Positions 10,646 to 22,544 are shown, counted from the first letter of the stretch. The stretch: DNA of 64,000 nucleotides from Sepioteuthis lessoniana (GCA_963585895.1 CAUZXS010005800.1:1-64000); one strand, 5' to 3'. Numbers and translations: made by a program. Notes: generated by a model from the sequence alone, not told the origin.

Positions 10646-11001
10646 CAAAACAATGTAACAGGAAATTTCAACGTTTATTGGGAAAAAAACTACCTCTAAT
10701 ATGGTCAGCATGTTCCTCAGGAGTTTTCTAGCTGAGAGGGTAAAAACAATCATGCCGGTACTATGTGTTATATTCATGAGAGTTAATTGCAGGTGTGTTT
10801 GAAACAATATCCGAAAAAAACGTGTCTAAAAGCTCGAAAGAGCACCTGCAGAAAATTCTAAGAATGTGTTAACAGTGTCAGTTAACAAGTTGGAGAGGGT
10901 TTTAAGACAAAACATCGGTATCCTTCTGCAATAAAAGTACTTCCATAGAAGTTCTAAAAATTTTAAGCACACCCTTTTATTTTCTTAACTATACGGATGT
11001 A

Positions 11002-11002
<1 letters not shown>

Positions 11003-11042
<40 letters not shown>

Positions 11043-11092
11043 GATAGAGAAAAAAGTGTGATATATATATATTTACATAAAGAGAAACCAGG

Positions 11093-11136
<44 letters not shown>
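11003..11136. repeat. (TA)n compound microsatellite
   Basis: Three (TA)n stretches separated by short unique sequence. The longest is 11095-11136. Confidence 0.95.
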
Positions 11137-11138
<2 letters not shown>

Positions 11139-11219
11139 CTTTGCATGAGCAGAATGTGATACAAGGTCAACTTTTTGCAGAGCTTAACAAATTTGAATTC
11201 AGAGTTTTCCTTCACCTAG

Positions 11220-11405
11220 ACTGGTCGCAATACTAAAAGGAACCCAGTGCGCCCGACTATTTACTCATAGCTCGAGGAAGAATAGATGGATGCATACTTT
11301 TCCCAAGGGTATTTGAGCTATGTAAAATGTAAACGGCCCGTCAGGATTTGAACTCCGGTCACTGAGTCCATTTCTGACAACGTTAACCATTACACCAAGA
11401 GCACC
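11220..11405 (-). mobile_element. S2-type SINE, 5' part
   Basis: Body ('cccaagggtatttgagc') and head ('aaccattacaccaagagcacc') on the minus strand. The 3' part is missing. 11434-11535 contains two further decayed SINE heads between TA arrays. Confidence 0.65.
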
Positions 11406-11407
11406 TT

Positions 11408-11540
11408 CTATATATATATATATATATATATATAAGGATGCTCTTGATGTAACGGATATAGTGGAAGGAAATGAAGATGCAAATAGTCTCTGTCCATTTA
11501 CTACGACTATATCCATTGCACCACGAGCGCCTACATATAC

Positions 11541-11607
<67 letters not shown>
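11408..11607. repeat. (TA)n / (TG)n microsatellites
   Basis: (TA)n at 11408-11434, then (TA)n running into (TG)n at 11535-11607. SINE head fragments lie between. Confidence 0.93.
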
Positions 11608-11608
<1 letters not shown>

Positions 11609-11749
11609 CCTTATTTGCATATAGGAATATCTTAGAATGTCACTGTAGCAAATTTGTATTAGACTGGAATACTTAAAACCATGTAATTGATATCAAAGTA
11701 TTTACCCTGAGTCAAACAATAAGAATATACAACAAGGATATTTGAATGG

Positions 11750-12480
11750 AATCTGACATTAAAATGTGACATGCCGATAAGGGAAAGTGGGCAAAGAGAA
11801 ACAACGAAAAAAGCAGAACAAGCAAATCAGGAAAGCAACAGAACTCTTGGAGAGAAGGAAAATTACAAGTACTTGGAAATATAAAAAGTAGTCACCATCA
11901 AAGATGAAAGAAAAAATAAGAAAAGGGAGTATCATAAAAACGTGTAAACTTCGCGAAACGAAGCGCAGTAGGAGAAATCTCATTAAAGGCATGAACACTT
12001 AAGCAGCCCCCGCTTCTTGTAAGATCATTCAGACCATTCTTAAAATAGACAAGGGAGGAAATCAGACAAATTGATTTAAGGACAAGATAATTAAGGACGA
12101 TGCACAAGGCCTTACATCCAAGAGATGACAATGACATAAGTGTCAAGAAAAAAAGGAGGAAATGGACACGCCAAAAGTGAGGATTGGGTCGAGGTGACAA
12201 TTCAAGGATTAAAGGTCTACATTAAAAAGAGCAAAGAAAGACTTATTACTGCAGCGAGTAATCAGTATTGGCAACATAAGAGACAAATAGAAAAACAACA
12301 AAAAACAAAGAAACAAAAATTGGAAGAAAACAATTGTATACATATTTCAAGCGAAAAATGTCAAAATTGCACACGAGAAGACCTGGACATGGCGACGCAG
12401 GCGAAACCTCAAAAGAGAAACTGAATCTTTTCTACTAGCAGTAATCAGCCTAAAATGTTCCAATCAAATATTAAGCTCCA
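11750..12480 (+). mobile_element. RLE-type LINE, RT-to-finger region, decayed
   Basis: Frame-shifting plus-strand coding follows the order known for this LINE family: KYLGI near 11870, then tracts matching KGINTWAVPLVRYS and KMTMHKALHP-like phrases. From 12140 it stays open for 94 codons, starting VSRKKGGNGHAK (VSRKEGGRGLAS in better copies). It ends near a 'gagaaactgaatcttttcta' stretch (RETESLLIA). The RT catalytic core is upstream and missing. Confidence 0.6.
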
Positions 12481-12566
12481 AATTCCGATATTCAATGGCT
12501 CCATCAAGACGAATTCGCTGACAGCTGTTCAATAACCAATAGTTTAGTAATTACTTAACAGGCTGA

Positions 12567-12799
12567 GGGGGTGTCCACGTGGTGTAATGGTTAAAGCGAT
12601 GTACTGCGGAATCGTAGTACGTGAGTTCGTACTCCAGTCTCGCTATTACGTTCACTTTTGGGCAAATACCCTTGGGAAAGGTATGAACCCCCTTATCCTC
12701 CCAGCTATGGGTTAAATAGTACCACTACTGTTCTTCTAGGAGAATGGCTTTGGCATTAAATAACTTAAAAAGGTTAATATGCCATTAAACAAAGACACC
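12567..12799 (+). mobile_element. S1-type tRNA-derived SINE, near full length
   Basis: Head 'cacgtggtgtaatgg' and 'taaagcgatgtactgcgg' with a B-box-like 'gagttcgtactcc'. The body is 'cccttgggaaaggtatgaac' with 'ctactgttcttctagg'. The S1 foldback tail 'ggcattaaataac' pairs with 'ggttaatatgcc'. It is a good reference copy for the family. Confidence 0.88.
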
Positions 12800-13084
12800 A
12801 ATCAACTGGCTGAATTTAGTGATCCCAATATGAATAATGTAACATTTCTTTTTCAGGCTTAACATATCAGCTAGAAGGGCTATCCAGCATTGCCCGGTGG
12901 TGTGATTAACGTCACGTATAAGAATATAAGAAGAAATGTGTTCTATGTTATTTCTTCAAAATGAACCAATTTATTTTATCTTATTTATTTTTACATAGAA
13001 ATGAATTTTAGAAAAATCTATATCAAAATTGTTGGATCTCATTACTGTATAAATTGCATAAAGTAAATCCATTACAACTCTGTC

Positions 13085-13350
13085 GGGTGAGCCGGTAAAA
13101 TACGCCGACTGTACCTCTGAAGTGGGGTAAGAATCCTCCACCCAACTAACCAGTGTCCTGGGTATGACATTTAACCACTTAATGGTAAGATTCCGGTTCT
13201 AGAGTGTAGACTATCCCTTCATTACCATTACTCTCAAGTCCACTCCGACCCTAAGCGGTAGAACCTATTAAAGCCCCATCTATGAGTCAAATGGCACTGT
13301 TTAATCATCAACTATTCTTAAAACCATTTGACTGTGTGCAAACAAATGAG
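13085..13350 (-). repeat. DR1 dispersed repeat
   Basis: Reverse-orientation DR1 body ('cattaccattactctcaagt', 'cactccgaccctaagcgg') ending in the flank phrase 'ttgactgtgtgcaaacaaat'. Confidence 0.65.
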
Positions 13351-14433
13351 CTATGAGTCGTTTAAAAATAACCTAAAAAATGTTCTCTTACAAATCATAT
13401 ATATATATATATATATATATCCAGTCAGCGTCCGAAGACAGTGGGTGTGGATTATTCGTGTATAGAATATATGAGGAATATCATATAAATCTCTGTGAGT
13501 GCTCGATGTATGGCTATTCTTACATCTCTTGTTTCCTTACAGGTAGATAACAAAATTCACATTCAGAGCGGATATAGTGCTATTAGAACGGGGAGATTTA
13601 TATATAGATGATGATTCTGTGAACTTCGGATATTAATCCAAAACTTAAGCCCTTTGTTTCTGGGGTAGTTAATTCCCCTTGACCATTTTTAAGGTTAATT
13701 AAATGCACATGGTAGTTACCGAAAAAGTATTTTACTTTTATTTTATTTATTCATCTTATTTCGAATTTAATTTAAGGGGAATATCTAAAATCCCACCAGC
13801 TGAGATAATTAACATATATATTAGGAGTAAATGAAGAATATTTATGGGGCATAGTAATCCCATCTGCTATGGGAATCCTGGCATATGCTCAAATTGGGAC
13901 GCCCTGCCCCTGTTTCTTAGTGTTTCTAACACCTACTGTTTTGACCCCCTCGGCCCTCGCCTGAGAATTAATTTTTTTTTTCATCGTACACATATGGACT
14001 GTAATTCCACATTGGCTGTTCCGCAACCTCAAGTCTGACATGTAAAAAGTCATCTGAGGAGACAGAGAGTATAGTAATATTCTCCACCGAAATAAATTTA
14101 TTATGACATCTTAACCAGATTTGAGTTTCCTTTGAATTGCACTATATATATAGCAGTATATGGTTGTCACTATCTCATTTGGTGGGTTAGTGGCAGACCA
14201 ACTGCAGTATAATTTGAAGAGTACTCAATATCTGCGATAGAGCTATTATACAATAATAAATAAATATATATTAGTTTTTTTTTATATATATAATCTATAA
14301 CATGGTTGCTTATCTGCGACCACTGGTTTCATGCCGACTTCATATGACAATCATCAGACACAGAAAGAAAGACATCGGAGAAATCGAAAAAATAGAGTTA
14401 AAAGAATGTTTATGTTGGGATTGTGCATAATTC

Positions 14434-14504
<71 letters not shown>

Positions 14505-15365
14505 TACTTGCGTATTATAATGTGTAGTCGTATATATGATCGTTAGTATGTGTGTATGTATGATGATACATGCGTCATGCGTCACGATTTGAGGTTGTCT
14601 CTTAAATATAAGCGTTGCGATTTTGTAGTAGACGTCGAGGGACAGACAGGTTTTAGGCGAATAAAAAAATATTTTTGTGTCTAAATGATTTTAACTAAGG
14701 AACAAATTATCATCACCAATGCATAATGAAGAAAATGGATTTTTTGATTTGATGTGTAAGTATAACAAACGAAAATGGATGCTAGATCTCAAATTTAAGA
14801 ATAATAGGTGAGGTGAGCATATCGTGGTGTTAAGAGACATGTTATATTGTAATATACTATTGAGTATTATGCAATACTAGTATTTATATGTTGGAATATG
14901 TTCTGTGTTAAATTGTGATCGCAATTTCTATTAGCTGTCATTGTCGTGTTTATGATCTATTACGTATGCGTTATAGTAATGTATGACGGTATGTGCGTAA
15001 GGGAAATTGTAAATAAACTGGATAAAGGCGTATTTCTAACAATCATGAAATCGTGACTAACATTATATCCACAGGTGCTGAGGGTGCTTGGAGATGGATA
15101 TAATGATTCAATGGAGGAAAATGGTACTTACGGTTTGTTGTGGGGTTATTTGTAAAGGAATGTGGGGATTTTAGTGATGGAAGTGGCATAGGTATGTTGG
15201 ATTGTTGAGGTGAGAATGGATAATGTGTATGGGTCGGAATGTGAGAATAGGTGTTTGTTTTCATGTCGGCATTTGGATAACGTTTCTGATGTTTTGTTTA
15301 GCAGGTTGCTTTGTGATGGATGAGTGATAATTTCGAGTTTCTCTTGGAGGCAATGATGTGTGTGT
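13351..15365. other. AT-rich DNA with (TA)n and a long (GT)n
   Basis: (TA)n at 13397-13420 and (GT)n at 14436-14502. The rest shows no gene, no RNA and no repeat family shared with the window. Short open frames are either microsatellite by-products or unsupported. Confidence 0.55.
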
Positions 15366-15424
15366 GAAACAGATTTGCCATTAAATAACCCGCAAATGTT
15401 GATATGCCATAAAACATAAACAAA
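15366..15424 (+). repeat. S1 SINE tail, solo
   Basis: 'ttaaataacccgcaaatg' followed by 'gatatgccataaaac' and an AAC-rich end. No head or body is present. 15480-15695 is a T/A-rich low-complexity tract. Confidence 0.65.
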
Positions 15425-15696
15425 ACAAACCTAATGCAATTTTTAAGAAAATAAGACACAAAATTTTTCCAAAAAATTAAAAGTGAAAATATTCTTCTAA
15501 TTCCTCATTTTTTTTTCTTTATTTTATTTTATTTTATTTTTCTGTTTTATTTCATCTTTTTTATTTTTTTTATTCATTTATTTGTTTATTTTATCTATCT
15601 ATTGATTTATTTTATTTTTTATTTCGTTTTATTTTATTTTGATTTGTTTTATTTTATTTATGCATTTTATTCTATTCATTCATTTACCTATTTCAT

Positions 15697-16175
15697 TTTT
15701 TGATATTTGTCTATTTGGCTTTTATGGCATATCAACCTTTATAGGTTATTTAATGCCTAATCTATTTTTATACAAATAAACAGTTTTATTTTAAACAATT
15801 CAGTTTAGCATAAGTACACAGTTTAATAGTCAAAAACATTTCTATTTCAAGCAATTCAGGTTAGTCAAACAGTTCTAATTCAGTTTAGCGTAAATACAGT
15901 TTCAATGTCAAAAAAAGTCTAATTCCAAACAATTCAGTTTAGCACCAGCACGCAGTCCTTATATATCAAAACAGTTCTATTTCAAGCAATTCAGTTTAGC
16001 ATAAGTCTACTGTTTAGTTCTATTTAAACTATAGATAGCACACTATCAGGTGCTACCGCTCCGGACCAGAGTGGACATGGGAGTGGTGGCAATGAAGGTA
16101 CACTCCATTTTCCCTAAGCTCCTGCATTGCCATCAGATTGTTTATTGTGATATATCAGGACACTCGGGAGGGGGG
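15697..16175 (+). repeat. S1 tail, then DR1 with ~55-bp tandem module
   Basis: 15697-15770 is an inverted S1 tail. 15780-16040 contains about four units of a ~55-bp module ('caattcagtttagcataagt'), then the DR1 body ('accgctccggaccagagtgg') to 16175. The same module, inverted, lies next to DR1 at 27.3, 29.9 and 30.2 kb. Confidence 0.65.
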
Positions 16176-16254
16176 CCTTTATTGATTTAATTGTTTATTT
16201 ATTTATTTATTTGAATTTGTTTTATTATTTCTAGTTTATGTATGTCTTTCCCAG

Positions 16255-16445
16255 ATCGCATCTCACCAAAGACTTTTAAAACGGTACTTGATACCTCCAT
16301 GCTTAACACTCAGCAATATAAGGTACGTATCGAGTGTAAAGTGGGGCAATCCAGAATAAGGAGTAGTGCCCTCCCCTACACATCGGTGTAGTAGCTATTG
16401 AAAAGGGAACCATCTGGTCGCTCTCGACTAAAGGGAGACAACTTA
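16255..16445 (+). mobile_element. S3-type SINE, head eroded
   Basis: Begins near the end of the head ('caccaaagacttttaaaacg'). It continues through 'gagtagtgccctccc' and ends at 'ctctcgactaaagggagac' like the other S3 copies. Confidence 0.75.
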
Positions 16446-17654
16446 TTTCATAATGATTATTATGAAAAAACTTCTTTTTTTCCGGAATGAATAATTATTT
16501 ATACTCAAAACAAATAAGATGACGTTCTTATTTATTTTTTTATCTCTTTTGTTTGAATTGTCATCCTTTTGTAACATTAATGTACTACTTCCTTGTTTTA
16601 ATCTGATTTCATTTCGAAAGAGTGAAAGATAAGGGAGATAACTGAAGTGGTTTATGAGGGATCAGAATTTTTTTTCAAGTAGTGATACCCTAAAAACACC
16701 AATAATTCTGCTCCTGGTTGAGGAATCAACTCGAAAATAATTTACTTTTCGTTGCTGGGAAAATCTAAGGGTGCTCTATCATAGAAAAGTTTATGCTAAA
16801 ATGTTCTGTTTTCTCAATTATTCGATTACTGACTGACTCAGAGATTAGATATTTTATAGATATTATATTAGATATAAATGGCGGTACTAAATTCATTCAT
16901 CCCTTTGACTTGATAACTGTCTTTTCTTACCTCTAAATTCGAAAACTTTAAACAAAAAGTCGAATACAAGTAAAAAAAAACGAGACTTTATGGAATAAAA
17001 AAAAGAATTGCTAACGCCATTATGGGCCTTGTTTCCCGCGTGCAGAACCTGATGGAAGCGATGTATGAACGCCATTCAATGGTGAATTAATTGTTTGAGG
17101 TTAACATTTCAATCTTTCTCGATCTTTGGTGCATTATGGAATACGATCGTTAGAAGAAGAAAAAAATGCAGGAAGATGGCAAACAAAAAGGGCGAACACA
17201 CGAAAAAGCCAAAAAGGAGCAAAAAAGAAAAGGAAAAGAAAGTTAAAGTCTCAGTGAATACGTATTGAGTTAGACATGTTTGAAAAAATTGTATGAAAAA
17301 TGGACCAAGTAATTTCTTCTCTTTTTCTCCAAAAGAATATATCTAATCAGTGTGACTGCGTGTCTGTCTCCCTCTTGTACAAGGCGATACAAGATAAAAA
17401 GTACATAGGTGTGTAGGAACAGGATTGAGACAGATACACGTACTGCCGCAAGTGTTTCTTTTCTTCTGTAAACACATCGATATACATACATGTAGATATT
17501 TTGGTAGCAGTCGTTATGTTATACATGTTTCGTCAAAAATCACAAACAATTTTTTGCGATTTTTTTTTTCTAGTCACCTTGTGACGTTTTCTAAGTTTAC
17601 TTCAGTTTTATATAGAAATTGTCTGAAATTTTCTCTAGATCTCTTATCATGACT
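16446..17654. other. AT-rich DNA, no gene seen
   Basis: No repeat family or coding exon is recognised. Short frames at 16893-17075 and 17270-17652 show no domain, no splice context and no codon signal that I can defend. Confidence 0.5.
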
Positions 17655-17810
17655 ATTCGTGTTTTTCAAGACTTCGGACTAATATTTTGGGGGAAAGTAT
17701 GAACCCTCTTAGCCATCCGGCTAGCAGTGGATTAAATAGTATCACAACTGTTATTATTATGATAACCCACGAAGCTTGGTATGCCATTAAACAATGAAAG
17801 CAAACTTTTT
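17655..17810 (+). mobile_element. S1-type SINE, 3' part
   Basis: Body ('gggaaagtatgaaccctc') and the S1 tail ('taacccacgaagcttgg', 'tatgccattaaacaatg'). The head is lost. Confidence 0.65.
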
Positions 17811-18019
17811 CAAGACTAAAATGAAAACATTTTCTTAAGTAATATTTAGTGAAGCTTTTGGTCTTAATATCTGAGATATTTTCTGTGGAGAAAGATATAA
17901 TTTTTCTATATCTTCTTATGATGTCAATGTCTTTAAATAAAAATCTTCGTGTTTTTGATTCAGTAAAGTTACAGTCGGTAAAAGCTATTTATATTGACAT
18001 AATATTTTCCCCTTAATAA

Positions 18020-18235
18020 TACGGGGTTCATTCAATAAATAAGGGAAGTCTATCTATCGATCTATCTATCTATCTATGAGGATTTTTCCATAAATAAGGG
18101 AAATCTATCATTCTCTATATATATGAGGGTCATTCAATAAATAAGAGAAATCTATCTATCAATCAATTGTCTATGAGGCTTTTTCATTAAATAAGGGTAA
18201 TCTATCAGTCTATCTATCTATGAGGGTTGTTCATA
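18020..18235. repeat. ~60-bp tandem units with mariner-end-like core
   Basis: Four imperfect units each carry 'attcaataaataaggg' (or a close variant) and a (CTAT)n stretch. The core resembles mariner termini ('gaggatcattaaataag' here at 524 and 42.88 kb). Confidence 0.6.
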
Positions 18236-18240
18236 TAATA

Positions 18241-18241
18241 T

Positions 18242-18272
<31 letters not shown>

Positions 18273-18439
18273 GTGTGTGTGTGTGTCCTTTCGGGACAAT
18301 TTTGGTAATTTCATTTACCGACTAAATCGAAAACCAAAGCATTTGTCAAGAAACTTGAAAGGATCCTAATAAAATTATATCGATAAAATATGTCTTTATC
18401 ATTTAATTAAATATGTTTAAATCAAGACTGCAGCCAACA

Positions 18440-18509
<70 letters not shown>

Positions 18510-18510
18510 T
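18241..18510. repeat. (TG)n and (CA)n(TA)n microsatellites
   Basis: (TG)n at 18241-18287 and (CA)n running into (TA)n at 18440-18510, about 150 bp apart. The TG and CA arrays are complementary and could pair. Confidence 0.92.
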
Positions 18511-18769
18511 GGATTCCTTGCATTCTTTTTTCAGAAATTTCTTCAATATGGTCCATTCAAATTTGTTATAGCCAAATATTCTCTCGCCGTCATATAGATG
18601 ATATATTATATATCCATGATAAAATGACTGTAAAAATTTACAGATAAAGAAAACAAAATGAACCTACCATAGATTTTACTTAAAAAGTAGAAATTACCTT
18701 TCTTAGATATTTAAATAATGAATAATAAAATCAAATTAAAATTTCAAGTTGATCATTAATCTATTAATA

Positions 18770-19020
18770 AAAATTACCGTATAAATAATTACTCGCAGCA
18801 TTACACCAAAATAAAAAGTGAAATAATCGTAGGTTTTTATCTTAGAACACGAAAGATTTGCAACTCTAAATTTTTTAATGATGAACTTGACAATATAGAG
18901 AACTCCTTCACACAATTTCGATATCTAAAATCCTTTATAGAACGTGCGAAAATAAAAGCTTTTAAATTTCCCAAACGTAAATGTTTTCTAAAAATTTCTA
19001 AAAACAATTTTTTTCAATAA
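18770..19020 (+). mobile_element. Penelope-like element, RT C-terminal remnant
   Basis: An open frame reads NNYSQHYTKIKSEIIVGFY, LRTRKICNSKFFNDELDN, IENSFTQFRYLKSFIERAKI. This matches the end of Penelope-like reverse transcriptases, whose usual pattern is ...SHH..KIKS...R..KIC.....DEL..I...F...YP..FI..A. The upstream RT core is absent. A further open stretch at 19096-19350 could be the linker or the decayed GIY-YIG part, but I see no GIY-YIG motif. The region is very AT-rich and old. Confidence 0.62.
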
Positions 19021-19692
19021 TAATCTATTAAACAAATATATTGTTTTACCCAATAATTCAACCGCAAACATCATTGAAAAAAACTTAAACAACTTTTGAA
19101 TCAAAACAATAAAAAATATTCAAAAACAATCAATTTAATAGGATCAATAATTAAAAAAAACAATGCTCATATTAAATCTAATGCTGTCTTGTACTTTAAT
19201 CAGTGCTTAGAATATCATAAAAATACGCTGATGAAATATCACGATCGTCTCAAAAACGAATTGACGAACATAAGAAAGAAAAAAAAAACGCTTTGGTCAG
19301 GCATAATTTGGAAACTAATTAGAACTTTAAAGATTTCAAAATATTATTAAATAAACATAACAGAAAACACAAAAAGATTGCGGAGTTTAACATGATTTCA
19401 ACTTACAATATTAAAAGACCCGGCTTTTCAAACCTATTTCCTTATTTAGTTAAATTAATGCTAAAAAGTTACAAGATCCGTTATTTGAATTAACAAGTTT
19501 TCTTTATGTTTTCTTCATCCTCACTTTTAATGCTTTTCAATTTCATTCCTTGTCATAATTCCTCCAAAATTACCAACAACTACACGATAAAAATGAAAAA
19601 ATAGATAAAGGATGATGATCTAAGACTGAAACTAAATGAGGGTAAGTTTCTTTAAATGAAATTAAATAAGTATATATATATATATATATATA

Positions 19693-19761
19693 GTGACACG
19701 CATAAGTATTGGATTCATGTTATTTTCTGTTATATCTCTAGTTTATGTTCGCCATTTTGCC
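19693..19761 (+). repeat. Tc1-type terminal inverted repeat, left
   Basis: 69 bp starting GTGACACGCATAAGTATTGG just after a (TA)n. It is nearly identical in reverse complement to 24321-24389. It belongs to a Tc1-family DNA transposon whose transposase start follows at 20073. Confidence 0.8.
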
Positions 19762-20072
19762 GGATATTTCGTAAGTAATATTTCGTAAAGTTGTTTTAGT
19801 TGCATGTAGAAGGAAAAATAAAAACTCATGGTTGAATCCATTTTTATTTTTTATCAAAGTTCAAAATTACCCTATGCAAAAGTATTGGATACATGACACT
19901 TTTTTCAAATTTCCAATCAAAAATTTGTATATTAAAAGACTTTAAATATTCAAATTTTCGATAGTATTGGAATACTATCTATGACCAATCAAAGAAACAC
20001 ATAATTTTTGAAGAGATAGTGCTACTAATCAACTGTCTCTTTGATGTGCACTTTGCAATTTAAGGATTGAAA

Positions 20073-20165
20073 ATGGCAAAAACTAAAGAATTATCCAGAG
20101 ATATGCGAGATAGAATCATTGAACGTCACAAAGGAGGACAAGGTTACCGGAAAAATTAGCAAAGA
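20073..20165 (+). pseudogene. Tc1-like transposase, N-terminal fragment
   Basis: ATG at 20073 opens MAKTKELSRDMRDRIIERHK, GGQGYRK, then a stop. The sequence matches the beginning of the paired helix-turn-helix domain of Tc1-family transposases (typical start MAKTKELS.D.RD.I...H..G.GY..IS). An extra A in the run at about 20148 shifts the frame; otherwise KISKEINFS would follow. Coding similarity ends near 20165, where another repeat begins, and no DDE domain is found. It lies 310 bp inside the left inverted end, the normal position for the start codon. Confidence 0.72.
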
Positions 20166-20640
20166 AATAAATTTCTCTCTTTCTCTCGCAGCAATGATAT
20201 TTCTTTGCTTTCGAGGCCTAGGATGGGAAACACCATGCATGATACTATTTACCCAACCCCTCCGCTCGGGCAGGATATGACACAAGGTCAATTTTTAAGC
20301 GGAGTTTAACAGGTTTCAATTCAGAGTTTTCCTTCTCCTAGACCAAGGCTGAAGAACCTAGTCCGTCCTACTATTTACCCATAGCTGGAGGGAGAATAAG
20401 GGGGTTCATACCTTTCCCAAGGGTATTTGCCCGAAAGTGAACGTAATAGCGCGACTGGAGTACGAACTCGCGTACTACGATTCCGCAGTTCATTGCTTTA
20501 ACCATTACACCACGAGGAAACACCATGCATGATATTATTTTGTAAAACAATAATCATTAACTTTGCTTTAAACAAGTAGTGACACGGCTATTTATTATTT
20601 GACAAAAATCTTGTATAGATATATGTGTGTGTATATATAG
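20165..20640 (+). repeat. U1 repeat interrupted by a SINE
   Basis: Unclassified sequence starting 'tttctctctttctctcgcag'. It continues after the SINE as 'attaactttgctttaaac', 'gacacggctatttattattt' and 'cttgtatagatatatg'. The uninterrupted version lies at 25949-26112 in reverse orientation. Confidence 0.75.
20247..20517 (-). mobile_element. Chimeric SINE: S2 3' half with S1 head
   Basis: On the minus strand the head is S1-type ('ctcgtggtgtaatgg', 'actgcggaatcgtagtacgc', 'gcgctattacgttcac'). After the shared central part ('cccttgggaaaggtatgaac') it switches to the S2 3' half ('ttcttcagccttgg', 'cttgtgtcatatcctgc', 'gcggaggggttggg'). Flanking near-perfect repeats of about 24 bp, starting GGAAACACCATGCATGATA (20225 and 20516), are the target duplication. 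The empty-site paralogue at 26.05 kb confirms the insertion. Confidence 0.88.
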
Positions 20641-20879
20641 TCATCGACAGACAGATCTGTTTCGTTCTATCAGAACTCATCAGTGTGGCTAGCGAAACCC
20701 GGTTGACTCAAACGCCAATCCAAGACTTTACACTTCAGACAAGAGGAACCAGCAACAGCGAAGTAAATTTTAAACGGTTATGAATCACAATTACTATTGT
20801 TTACATACATCCTCTAAACGGCTACCGAGAGCTCAATTCATATATGAAGAGCCTTGCAATAAACGCTATATATATATAT

Positions 20880-21977
20880 TGTCACGTGATAGCCCACGGA
20901 GACGATAGAAATAAGATTAATACTATCCTCCCGTTGGAATGAACAGTGGCAACCCGTCAAAAAAGTGACCGTTAAGAAAGAATGTAGGTCACAGTGGGGA
21001 TATCAACAGATGTGGGTACTTAGTAACCTCAGGTCGCCGGACACCAGGGAGAAGGAGGGAGAAGCAAAATGATTGGGTGGGGCCCTAAAACGGAAGTGGC
21101 ACCCTTCTCCCCGTCGGCGAAAAAAACGAGGAGAAATGTTAGTTATTGGAAGGGGCTCGTGGCAGACAGACCCAAAGCCAATTACTCCGGGTGAAGAAGA
21201 CAAAAACATATCTGAGACACGAGGAACCCGAGTTCTTCAAGCCATTATTAAAAATAGCATAAAGTCTATTAGCCCGTGAAAGAAGAAAGATTCTCCAGTG
21301 GAACCCCGTCGAAAAATAAGATAAGTAACTTTGGGACTATTTCTCCTTTATACCCAAATTTTATATACAACCCTCTCTCTCTCTCTCTCTCTCTCTCAAT
21401 TTGAAGAAACGAAAGAACAGAAAAGAAGAAAGACATTTATGTCCATGGACTGTTCAATTCATTATACATATTTGACACTTTGAAAGTGTATCTCTTTGTA
21501 TAGTAAAGGATTCCTGTATTTTTATGTTACCACGTGGTCGAAGTTGTTCTTTACCGTGTCTCCTACGAATTTGTTACCTCATGCCTCCTTTTCAGCTTCT
21601 ATTTGCCTTATGTTATCTTGCTTAGAATTGTCCTATTAATTCCTTTAAAATATCACACGGGAAACCGGAGTTGCCGACTACTACAATATAATATTATTAC
21701 GACTAAAACCTATAGGCTCATATCTTCCATTGTCTAGGGGAAGGAAGGAAAACGGCCTGGTGGGTGTGTGGATAGTGTGAAATTTGGAACCCCTTGCCAG
21801 CGGTGGTCGGTCTGGCCCTAAATTAATCCCTCACGTAATATGCCAGGTCTTATATGCCTGAGAGAAAAAACTCTGAACGGGGACTTATTCTATAGGGGAT
21901 CAAGTGCCAACCTGCCCCGTCTTCACACGTGCGAAAATAAAGTCCCGTTTTGGAATTTTAGTCAATTTGCCGTCACA
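20880..21977. mobile_element. Possible solo LTR, fossil
   Basis: A 1.1-kb block of distinct composition begins TGTCACGTG and ends CGTCACA, with AT-only flanks that could hide a short target duplication. No internal retroelement coding is attached. If correct, it is an old, lone LTR of a Gypsy-like family. It could equally be unrelated sequence with chance ends. A (CT)n tract is at 21372-21397. Confidence 0.33.
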
Positions 21978-22017
21978 ATATATATGTGTGTGTGTGTGTA
22001 TGTTTATGTATATATAT

Positions 22018-22258
22018 ATATATATATAATGGAAATTAATCCGACAGTATGTCAATGTTTCAGGGTTTTATAAATCCATAATGTGGAGAATGTTAATACA
22101 TGTATCTTTTGAATTATATTCAAATTTGAATATGATATAGAAAATGTAATATCACATATCAACCCTATCCTGACGATGGTTTAATAAAAAAAAACTGGAA
22201 CGTTAAACGCTGGCATTATATTCATTTAAGTTAACTCATCTTTTGAATATGTTGTTGT

Positions 22259-22260
<2 letters not shown>
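22018..22260 (+). repeat. U2 repeat
   Basis: An unclassified segment ('aatgtttcagggttttataa', 'gagaatgttaatacatgtat') recurs, inverted and internally deleted, at 24881-25030. The two copies flank the mariner and the right Tc1 end. Confidence 0.7.
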
Positions 22261-22296
<36 letters not shown>

Positions 22297-22493
22297 AACA
22301 GAAATATATATATGTATATAAGTGTATATATATATATATATATATATAAGTGTATATGTATATATGTACATGTGTGTATATATATATATATATGTATGTA
22401 CGTATATATATATATATGTATGTATGTGTATATATATGAATAAATGTATATATATGTATGTATATATATATGTATATATATACGTATGTATAA

Positions 22494-22544
<51 letters not shown>
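22261..22544. repeat. Compound (CA)n / (TA)n / (TATG)n / (TG)n microsatellite
   Basis: Begins as (CA)n, passes through TA- and TATG-rich arrays, and ends as (TG)n. Long open frames on both strands (Ile-Tyr-Thr-His repeats) are by-products. Confidence 0.95.

Noticed and set aside
20641-20879. Unclassified stretch with 'gttctatcagaactcatcag'
   Set aside because: Resembles sequence next to other retroelements, but too short and without coding to assign.
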